DNA of 64,000 nt from Nonomuraea endophytica (lineage in GTDB: Bacteria > Actinomycetota > Actinomycetes > Streptosporangiales > Streptosporangiaceae): assembly GCF_014203235.1 (NCBI RefSeq), contig NZ_JACHIN010000011.1:310001-374000 (forward strand), written 5' to 3'. Of the stretch, positions 48,564 through 62,493 are shown one piece after another. Below the pieces are notes generated by a model, which worked only from the letters and a program-made list of their open reading frames with translations, made no database searches and was not told the origin of the DNA. Positions within the stretch are counted from its first letter, which is position 1; each line of letters opens with the position of its first letter. Position numbers and translations under genes: made by a program.

Positions 48564-48658
48564 CCGGTTCGAACGACCTGATCGCACCGTCGCGGCCACT
48601 TCCCAGTGCTCCTGACCGGTTCGAACGACCGGATCCGGCCGTCGCGGCCCCTTCCCAC
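48557..48658. repeat. Tandem duplication of about 52 bases
   Basis: The block starting CTCCTGACCGGTTCGAACGA is present at 48557-48608 and again at 48609-48658 with about 85% identity or better. The first copy contains the TGA of the aldo/keto reductase. The units carry small inverted motifs (CCGGATCCGG; CCGGTTCGAACG) and may act as a terminator region for the operon. Confidence 0.7.
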
Positions 48659-48695
48659 GGGTGACACGGCGGGTGCCGGTAGGCAGACTACAGAC

Positions 48696-49694
48696 ATGCG
48701 GACCCCTGCTCTGGCGGTGTTGTCGGCCTTGACCCTCGCGACAGCGGCGGCGTGCGCGCCCCCCGAGGCGCCGCCGGCGCCCTCCGCCGCGGCGCCCTCC
48801 GCCGCGGCGCACACCGGCATTCTCCAGCAGACGGAGGACGAGATCGCCCGCACGACGACGAGCCTGCGCCGGCTGGATGACATGCCGCTGTACGAGATGA
48901 CCTACCACGGCGGCTACAACGCGGAGGCGCCGCTCACCGAGGCGGAGCTGGCCAAGACCGGGGACGGCTGGGCGTGCTCGCTGTTCCACCGCCCCGGCAC
49001 GTTCGGCAGGAACTTCGACTGGGACCCCAACCCGGCCATGGTCGTCCACGCCGACCCGCCGGACGGCTACGCCTCGATCTCGCTGGTCGACGTCTCCTAC
49101 GTGTTCCCGCCGGCGGCCCGGCCGGATCTGAAGGCCGCACAGGACCGGCGGCGGCTGGCGCACGCGGTGCTGCTGCCGTTCGACGGCATGAACGAGAAGG
49201 GGCTGGCCGTCGGCCTGGCCCAGGCGCCCCACGCGGACCTGCCCGCGCGCACCCCGGGACGCACGGTCGTGAGCGGCACGCGGATCATCCGGCTCATGCT
49301 CGACCGCGCCGCGAACGTGTCCGAGGCGGTCGACCTGATGCGCCGCTACGACCTGGACTTCAGCGGCGGCCCGCAGCTCCACTATCTGATCGCCGACCGG
49401 GCCGGCAAGTCCGTGGTGGTGGAGTTCGCCGAGGGGCGCATGAACGTCATCGACGAGCGCTACCTGACCAACATCACGATGACCGGCGCCGACCGGAACA
49501 CCAAACTGGCCGACCGCCGCTACCGGCTGCTGACCGAAGGCGACGGCACGGAGCCGATGCAGCTGCTCAAGCGGGTCGCCCAGACGCACACCCGGTGGTC
49601 GATCGTGTACGACCAGGAGAACCTCACCGCCAAGATCGTCACGGCGCAGCGGTGGGACCGTGTACGCGACCTGAGTCTGTCCACGGGCGGTTAG
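48696..49694 (+). CDS. Lipoprotein Ntn-hydrolase, linear amide C-N hydrolase (choloylglycine/penicillin V acylase-like)
   Basis: A 332-residue exported protein. The N-terminus MRTPALAVLSALTLATAAAC is a lipoprotein signal with lipobox AAAC, followed by a PSAAAPSAAA spacer. The catalytic part shows GWACSLFHRPGTFGRNFDWDP, where Cys is the expected N-terminal nucleophile and RNFDW the family motif, and later NEKGLAVGLAQ and YLTNITMTG. Relatives cut bile-salt, penicillin V, acyl-homoserine-lactone or N-acyl amino acid amides, often after self-cleavage exposes the Cys. It stands just before the hybrid NRPS-PKS cluster; a role in removing an N-acyl group outside the cell is possible but unproven. 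Confidence 0.85.
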   Translation: MRTPALAVLSALTLATAAACAPPEAPPAPSAAAPSAAAHTGILQQTEDEIARTTTSLRRLDDMPLYEMTYHGGYNAEAPLTEAELAKTGDGWACSLFHRPGTFGRNFDWDPNPAMVVHADPPDGYASISLVDVSYVFPPAARPDLKAAQDRRRLAHAVLLPFDGMNEKGLAVGLAQAPHADLPARTPGRTVVSGTRIIRLMLDRAANVSEAVDLMRRYDLDFSGGPQLHYLIADRAGKSVVVEFAEGRMNVIDERYLTNITMTGADRNTKLADRRYRLLTEGDGTEPMQLLKRVAQTHTRWSIVYDQENLTAKIVTAQRWDRVRDLSLSTGG

Positions 49695-50595
49695 GCCGTT
49701 CCCCGAGTCCGTACGGAATAGGGCTCGGATGTCAATCAGGTGAATGAGGTGACCGGTGTTCGCGGATATCGCCGCCACGCCGGCCGCCGCACCGGACTCC
49801 ATTGATTGACATATCTGGTAAAGCGCCTTCCCCGGAAACCGCTGAATAACTCCATGACGCGTGATCCACCGGTGAGAGCCGCGCCGCGCACCCCTGGCAC
49901 CCCAACCCCGCACGTCGAGCGGGAGTTTCGGGGTGACCAGAGCCCGGGTTAAGGTGATCGGACAATCGTCCTGACTGATATGTGAAAGTTTTTCTCGCCT
50001 CTTGACAAGACGGGCGACAAATGAGTCCGATCACGAGTCGGCGGCCCGCCCGAGGGCGACGATCCCGGGACGGCCGGGCTTCTTCTCGCTCCGCCGCACA
50101 GAGGTTATTTCAGGTGGTTGCGCGGGACGCCAGAAGACGGCGCCGCACTTCGACCGGCCCCGCTCGTCCCTCGCCAAGGTTCCGACGAACGCCCCAAACC
50201 ACAAGAAATCCCCCAGACCCCTGGGGCGGGTTTCGGTTGCCCGAATCCCATTTACGGACACGCATATCATCGCATGACCAGTGACGCAAGAGGCTCTCGT
50301 GCTGTATTCACGCGACCTCGGGCCGGCACCCGCCGGCCGCGCCGTTGACTGCACCCCGCAAACATCGATATAAGAGTAAATGTCGTGAACGGCGTGACAT
50401 CACACGCTAAGTCGGGACTCTTGTGCATCTCTCTTTTTCGAGGTTGTTTCGAGGCAATTGTCGAGGAGCGCCGTAACATGGCGGTTGACGACTTTATTCA
50501 GCGACGAATCCACCACTCGCCGCACACGGTGACTGCCCGCAGGGGGGTGCTGGGCGATCAGTGACCAGTTAGCCGCGGCGCAGAATCCCCACCCC
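49695..50595. other. 900-base intergenic region before the NRPS-PKS cluster
   Basis: Only short open frames on both strands are seen; none has a ribosome site or family resemblance. The minus-strand reading at 50031-50354 (107 residues) is the longest but is not recognised. The region becomes AT-rich towards 50360 and holds the promoter candidate listed separately. It separates the accessory genes from the cluster. Confidence 0.5.
50345..50374 (+). promoter_or_regulatory. Sigma70-like promoter for the NRPS-PKS operon
   Basis: TTGACT (50345-50350) and TATAAG (50369-50374) are separated by 18 bases, close to the HrdB consensus and rare in such GC-rich DNA. Transcription would begin near 50381, leaving a 5' leader of about 215 bases before the thioesterase start. 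No ribosome site precedes that ATG, so the leader may matter for translation. Confidence 0.5.
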
Positions 50596-51825
50596 ATGGA
50601 TCTCCGCCCCGTCCGCACGATGATCTGCCTCCCGTATGCCGGTGGAGGCGCCAGCGCCTACAACGGCCTCCTGCGCGAGCTCGCCGGACTCGCCGATCTC
50701 AACGTCGTCCCCGTCCAGCTTCCCGGCCGGGAGAACCGCATCGTCGAACCGCCCGCCTTCACGATCGCCGAGATCGCCGACGAGGTGGCGGCCGCGACGG
50801 CCGAGCCGTACGCGCTGTATGGCCACAGCATGGGCGCCCGCCTGGCCTTCGAGGTGGTGCGCGAGCTGCGGCGGCGCGGCCTGCGCCGGCCGTCCAGGCT
50901 CTACGTCGGCGGCGCGCACCCACCGGATCGCCGGGTACCGCTGGCGGCCGCCGTGGACCTGCCCGACGACGCCTTCATCGACCAGCTCGTCCGCAGGGCG
51001 GGCGCGCTTCTTGAGCTCAAGCACCTGCCGGAGCTGCGCGAGCTGATGATGCCGGTGCTGCGCTCCGACTTCACCTGGATCAAGAACTACGCCTACGCGC
51101 CCGAGCCGCCGATCGACTCCCCCATCGTGGCCTTCACCGGGCTGGACGACGGGGAGGTCGGGGCGGCGGAGACGCTCGGCTGGGCCCGCCACACCAGCGC
51201 CGGGTTCCGCCTGCGCACGCTGCGCGGCGGTCACCTGTTCGTCCAGGACCGCCCCGCCGAGCTGGCCGCGCTCATCGCCGACGACCTCGCGGGCGAGCCC
51301 GCACCGCCCGAGCCGGACGAGCTGCACCTCTGGCTGGGCCGTCCCGCCGACCACACCGCGGTGCTGCGCCGGTACGCCGGGCGCGCCGCGCTCGGCACGA
51401 GCCACACGGGCGAGTTGACCCTGGTGGCCGCGGTCGCCGACTCCGGGCCCGGGGTCGGCGTGGCCATCCTGCGCGCGCCGGATCTCGGCGACGACCTGCC
51501 CGAGCTGAGCGGGGACGAGCTCGAGCAGATCGAGGACGCCGCGGAGGAGGACCGCCGGTGGCTGGCGCTGCGTGCCGTCACCGCGAAACGGGCGCTGATG
51601 GCCGCCGACGGTCACCAAGCCGATCCCGCGGCGGCCGGCTTCCCCGACCTCGCCGATCCCGGACCCTGGCAGGCCCAGAGCGATCCGGGGCTGGAACGGC
51701 TGGCCCGCTGGCAGGTCGTCCACCTGCCCCTGCACACCTCACGGGGAGAAGCGCTGGGCGCGGTCGCCGTGCCGCACGGCACGGTGCGGCTGAGCCTGGA
51801 CATTCCCTCCGAAGAGCAAAGGTAG
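50596..51825 (+). CDS. Type II thioesterase fused to a degenerate phosphopantetheinyl-transferase-like domain
   Basis: A 409-residue fusion. Residues 1-235 are a type II thioesterase of NRPS/PKS clusters: MICLPYAGGGASAYNGLL, nucleophile elbow GHSMGARLAFE near 76, and GGHLFVQDRPAEL with the catalytic His. Such enzymes clear misloaded carrier proteins. Residues about 240-409 follow the Sfp-type PPTase order: HLWLG, TSHTGELTLVAAVADSGPGVGVAI, ELEQIEDAAEEDRRWLALRAVTAKRAL, then a C-terminal strand set. In the expected Mg-binding GVDxE motif Asp is Ala, and WTxKEA reads VTAKRA, so catalysis looks lost. The N-terminal part of the PPTase is also shortened. First gene of the operon, 11 bases before the NRPS. 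Confidence 0.82.
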   Translation: MDLRPVRTMICLPYAGGGASAYNGLLRELAGLADLNVVPVQLPGRENRIVEPPAFTIAEIADEVAAATAEPYALYGHSMGARLAFEVVRELRRRGLRRPSRLYVGGAHPPDRRVPLAAAVDLPDDAFIDQLVRRAGALLELKHLPELRELMMPVLRSDFTWIKNYAYAPEPPIDSPIVAFTGLDDGEVGAAETLGWARHTSAGFRLRTLRGGHLFVQDRPAELAALIADDLAGEPAPPEPDELHLWLGRPADHTAVLRRYAGRAALGTSHTGELTLVAAVADSGPGVGVAILRAPDLGDDLPELSGDELEQIEDAAEEDRRWLALRAVTAKRALMAADGHQADPAAAGFPDLADPGPWQAQSDPGLERLARWQVVHLPLHTSRGEALGAVAVPHGTVRLSLDIPSEEQR

Positions 51826-51836
51826 TGGGAGACAGG

Positions 51837-54800
51837 GTGACCGACAGGGCGCTTCTTCACGACCTCGTCCTGGCGCAGGCCAGGCGTACTCCTGACGCGA
51901 CGGCCGTGCGGCAGGGGGATCGCGATCTGACCTATCGCGAGCTGGTCTCCGCGGCGACCGCGCTGGCTCACCGGCTGCGCGAGCTCGGCGCCGGGCCCGA
52001 GGTGCGGATCGGCATCTGCCATCGGCGTACTCCTGACCTGCTGGTCTGCGTGCTCGGCATCCTCATGTCCGGGAGCGCGTACGTGCCGCTGGACCCTTCG
52101 CACCCGCGCCGGCGCCTGTCCGGAATCGTGGAGGACGCCGGGATCACCACGGTCATCGCGGACGAGACCGGCGCCGAACTGCTGGCCGGGCTCCCCGTCC
52201 GGCTGGAGACGACGCCCCCGCCGGGCGACGGCGAGCCGCCCGCGCGGGTCACGCCGTCGGGCGCGGCGGCCTACGTGCTCTACACGTCTGGCTCGACCGG
52301 ACGGCCCAAGGGCGTGGTGGTCAGTCACGACTCGGCGGTGACCTTCGTGCGGATGGCGGGCGAGGTGTTCGGGCTCGACGCCGGGTGCCGGTCGATCGGG
52401 TTCGCCGCGCTCGGGTTCGACGTGTCGGTGCTCGACGTCTTCGCCCCGCTGGCGCGCGGCGGCTCCGTGATGTTCATCCCGGAGGAGGACCGGGTCGATC
52501 CGGTACGGCTCCAGCGTTTCCTCGAACGCCACCAGGTGACCTGGGGCACCATCCCACCCGCGCTGCTCCCGCTGCTGGAGCCGGACCGGCTGCCCTGGTT
52601 ACGCGACCTGCTCACCGCCGGCGAACCGGCCGGCCCCGAGCAGGTGGCCCGCTGGTCGACCGGCGGCCGGCGCTTCTTCAACTGGTACGGCCCCACCGAG
52701 ACCACCGTGTGCGTGGTCGGCACCGAGCTGACCGGCGCCTGGGACCGGCCCCTGCCGATCGGGTACGCGCTGCCCGGCTGCCACGCGTACATCCTCGACG
52801 AGGAGCTGCGGCCCTGCCCGCCCGGCACGCCCGGCGAGCTGTGCATCGGCGGCCCGCAACTGGCCCGCGGCTACCTGGACCGGCCAGGCCTCACGGCCGA
52901 TCGGTTCGTGCCCGATCCGCAGGGCGGGCCCGGGGCACGCATGTACCGCACCGGCGACCAAGTCGTGTTGGAGGCCGACGGCCGCATCGGCTTCATCGGC
53001 CGGCTGGACCGGCAGGTGAAGGTCCAGGGCCAGCGCGTCGAGATCGGCGAGATCGAGGCGGTGCTGCGCGCCCATCCCGGCGTACGGCAGGCGGTGGCGG
53101 ACGTGGCGACCGGCCCGACCGGGCTGAAGGAGCTGACCGCCTACCTGGCGCCCGAGGACGCGCCGGGCATCGAGGACGTGCGGGCCCACTGCCTGGAGAG
53201 CATGCCCGCGTACATGGCGCCGACCAGGGTGGTACGGCTGACCGTCCTGCCGCTGACGGTCGCCGGGAAGATCGACATGGCGGCCCTGCGGGCGACGGCC
53301 CCGGCGACCGGCGCGCCACGCGAGACCGCCCAGGAGCGGCCCGCGGCGAGCGCGACCGAGCGTGGTGTCGCGGCGGCCTGGGCCGAGGCGTTCGGGGCCG
53401 GGGAGCCGGGGCCCGACGACGACTTCATCGCCTCCGGCGGGCACTCGCTGGTGGCGATGCGCCTGACCGCGCTGCTGCGGACCGGGCTCGGCAAGGAGAT
53501 CGAGGTCAGCGACGTGCTCGCGGGCCGTACCGTGACCGGGATCGCCCGTCTCGTGGAGCTCGCGCCGCCGGTGCGCGACGAGCCGCTCGCCGCGGCGCCG
53601 GCCGCGCTGTCGGCGGTGCAGCGGCGGATGTGGTTCGTGGAACGGCTGGCGCCCGGCACGCCCGCGCACAACATCGCGATGGCGCAACGCCTGTCGGGAC
53701 CACTGGACATCGACGCCCTGCGCGCCGCCCTCGCGGTGGTGGCCGAGCGGCACGAGGTGCTGAGATGGCGCGTCCCCCAGTCGGACGGGGTACCCGCCGT
53801 CGCCGTGTCGCCGCCCGGCCCGGTGCCGCTGCCGGTCGAGGACGTCACCGAGGCGGAGGTCGCCGGACGTCTTGAGGCCGAGGCCCGGCTCACCTTCGAC
53901 ATGGCCGCGGGACCGCTGTGGCGAGCCCGGCTGCTGCGCCTGGCCGACGAGGAACACGTGCTGGCCGTCACCGCGCACCACCTGGTGTTCGACGGCTGGT
54001 CGCAGCAGGTGCTCTACGACGACCTCAGCCGCGCCTACCGCCGCGAGTCGCTGACGCCGCTGCGCACGACCTTCGGCGGGTACGTGGCCTACCTCGGCGG
54101 ACGCGACCAGGAGGCGGGCCTGGAGTGGTGGCGCGACCACCTGGAGGGCGCGCCCAGCGTGCTCGACCTGCCCCGCGACCATCCCCGCCCGGCCGTGCAG
54201 ACGTTCGAGGGCGCGGGGGCCGCCGCCGAGGCCGACGCCGCCGTCAGCGCCGGAGTCCGTGCCTTGGCCGCCGGTCTGGGCAGCACGCCGTACGCGGTGA
54301 TGCTGGCGGCGTTCGCGCAGGTCCTGCGGCGTCTCACCGGCCGCCACGACCTGATCGTCGGCGCGCCCGTCGCCGACCGCCGCGATCCGGCCTTCCACCC
54401 GCTGACCGGCTGCATGGTGCAGGTTCTTCCGGTACGGCTGCGCGTGGCCGACGCCGACACCTTCGAGACGCACGTACGGCGCTGCCAGGAGACGCTGTCC
54501 GGCGCGCTGGCCCATCTCGACGTGCACCTGGAGCGGCTGGTCGACCGGCTCGGGCCCGGCCGCGACCTGTCCAGGAACCCGCTGGTCCAGGTGCTGTTCA
54601 ACATGTACGACTTCACCGAGCCACGGCTGTCGCTGCCCGGCGTCACGGCCGACCCGCTGCCGCCCGGACTGCCGGGCGCACTGTTCGACCTGACCCTGTA
54701 CGTCGGGGAACGGGACGGGCGGTACGTGCTGCAGGCCGTGTACAACCCCCGCCTGTTCCGCGCGGACCGGATCGAGGAACTCCTCGCGGGTTACCTCCGC

Positions 54801-56797
54801 GTCCTCGGCGACCTGGTCACCGCTCCCGGGGAGCCGGTCCGGCACGCGTCACTCCGCCCCCGGCACTCACCCGAGACCCGCACGAGCCTGCCGGACGGCA
54901 CCGGCCCGCTCCCTGCCTGGGACGGACCCGGAGTGGTGGAACGCGTGCTCGCATGGACGGACGACCGGGTGGCGGTGGCCGGTGAGCGGGTGGCGGTTGC
55001 CGGGGAGGACGGTGAGCTGACTTATGCCGATCTGGTCCGCCTCGCGACGGCGACCGGCGAGGCCGTGTCCGCGGCCGTGCGGCCGGGCGACACGGTGGCG
55101 ATCCTGGCCGCTCGTACGCGCGAGTTACCCGGCCTGATGCTCGGCGTCCTGGGCGCCGGAGCCCGCTGGGCCGTGCTCGACTCAGCCCTGCCACCAGCCC
55201 GCCTCGCGGCCCAGGCCCGTTCCGCCGGAGCCCGCGCGCTGATCGCCTGCCCCGGCGTGCCCATCCCTTCAGACCTTGCGTGGCTTCCCAAACTGACCTG
55301 CGCCGAACCGGCCGAGCGTGCCGAACTGGCCGGGCATTCCGCACCAGCCGAGCTTTCAGAAGCGAGCGGGGCAGTGAAGTTCCCTGTGGCGTTTGAACGG
55401 CGCGGGTATCTGTCGTTCACCTCCGGCACCACCGGTGAGCCCAAGCCGGTGCGGGCCGCCGAGCGCCCGCTGGCCCGCTTTCTGTCCTGGTACGCGAAAG
55501 AGTTCGAGCTGACCTCGGCCGACCGGTTCGCGTTGCTGGCCGGGCTGGCACACGACCCGCTGCTCAGGGACGTCTGGACGCCGCTGACCCTGGGGGCGAC
55601 GCTGCACGTGCCCGCCCAGGACCGGGTGCGCGACCCGGCCAAGCTGGCGGCCTGGCTGCGCGAGCGGGCCGTCACGGTCGCGCACCTGACCCCGCAGCTC
55701 GCCACGCTGATCGCCGCGGCCGGGGTGGAGCTGCCCGACCTGCGGCTGGTGCTGTTCGGCGGGGACCGGCTGACCTACGCGGAGGTGGCCAGGTTCGCGG
55801 CGGTCGCGCCGAAGGCCCGCCTGGTCAACACCTACGGCACGACCGAGACGCCCCAGGCCCAGGCCGTGCACGAGATCACCGGTCAGCACGGCGGCACCGG
55901 CGATCCGGTCCCGGTCGGCCACGGCGTGGACGGGGCGGAGCTGCTCGTCCTGGACTCCGGCGGGGTCCCGGCCGCCGTCGGGGAACTGGGCGAGGTGGTG
56001 GTCAGGAGCCGCCGGCTGGCGGCGGCGTACCTGGACGAGGAGCTCACCCGGCGGCGCTTCAGCCGCGAGCCGGACGGCGAGACGGCCCGCTACCTGACCG
56101 GGGACCTGGGCCGCCACGATCCGGACGGCCGGGTGGTGCTGGCCGGGCGGGCCGACGGGCAGGTGAAGATCCGCGGGTACCGGGTCGAGCTGGGCGAGAT
56201 CGAGGCGGTGCTGGCCGCGCATCCCGGTGTCCGGGCGGCGGCCGCGCGGGTGGCCGAGCAGCCCGGGGGGCCCGTGTTGCATGCCTACGCGGTGCCGGAG
56301 AGCGCGGCCGTACAGGCTGGCGAGCTGCAGCGGCACCTCGCGGCGAGTCTGCCCGACTACGCGCTCCCGGCCGAGCTGGTGCTGCTGCCGGTGTTGCCGC
56401 TGACGCCGAACGGCAAGGTGGACAGGGCCGCCCTGCCCGCGCCACCTCCGCGGGCGGCGGCCGGGCCGGGGCAGGAGCCCGCCTCGGCGACCGAGCGGCT
56501 GGTCGCCGGCATCTGGCGGGAGGTCCTCGGCCTGCCGAGGGTCTCGGCCGACGCGAACTTCTTCGAGATCGGCGGGCACTCGCTCGCCACGGCACAGGTT
56601 CAGGCCCGCCTCACCGCCTCGCTGGGGCGTGAGGTGCCGATCGTGGATCTGTTCCGCTTCCCGACCGTACGAACGCTCGCCGCGCACCTCGACGGCGAGC
56701 GGCGCACCGCTGGAACGGAGCGCGCCGCCATGCGGGTCGCGGCGCGCCGGGCACGACCCTCAACTCGGCCCCTCCGGGCCAGACGGGAGAGTAACGA

Positions 56798-56801
<4 letters not shown>
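51837..56801 (+). CDS. NRPS, A-T-C-A-T
   Basis: A 1654-residue dimodular NRPS. A1 (about 10-505) has YTSGSTGRPKG, NWYGPTETT and GKIDMAAL; its binding-pocket residues read D-V-L-T-L-A-W-V-C. T1 serine is in GGHSLVAM near 534. The C domain has HHLVFDG near 714. A2 (about 1030-1550) has SFTSGTTGEPKPV near 1192, HDPLLRDVW and NTYGTTETP; its pocket reads D-P-R-H-L-G-T-Q-A, like the Lys2/aminoadipate reductase type. T2 serine is in GGHSLATAQ near 1580. It starts with an A domain, so it initiates the peptide. The GTG start at 51837 follows GGGAG. Two TTA codons (at 52599 and 55125) are present. The stop overlaps the PKS start (ATGA). Confidence 0.92.
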
Positions 56802-62287
<5,486 letters not shown>

Positions 62288-62288
62288 C

Positions 62289-62480
62289 ATGCGGGACGGC
62301 CAGTACAAGGTCGTGGTCAACGACGAGGAGCAGTACTCGATCTGGTTCGCCGAACGGCCCCTGCCGCAAGGGTGGCGGGAGTCCGGCTTCGAAGGGGCGA
62401 AGCAGAGCTGCCTCGACCACATCGAGCAGGTCTGGACTGACATGCGCCCGCGCAGCCTGCGCGAGGCCATGGGGCAGTAG
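62289..62480 (+). CDS. MbtH-like protein
   Basis: A 63-residue MbtH-family protein, a chaperone-like partner that binds and activates NRPS adenylation domains. The family pattern is visible: NDEEQYSIW, LPQGW, and LDHIEQVWTDMRPRSL. The residue after SxW is Phe (SIWF) where Pro is usual. ATG at 62289 follows the PKS stop by one base, and the next NRPS starts 13 bases after its stop, so it is made together with the A domains it serves. Confidence 0.95.
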   Translation: MRDGQYKVVVNDEEQYSIWFAERPLPQGWRESGFEGAKQSCLDHIEQVWTDMRPRSLREAMGQ

Positions 62481-62493
62481 AGGAGCGGCCCAG

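Noticed and set aside
50031..50354. Minus-strand frame of 107 codons in the pre-cluster gap
   Set aside because: No ribosome site, no recognised family and many rare-looking residues. Left as noncoding, though it cannot be fully excluded.
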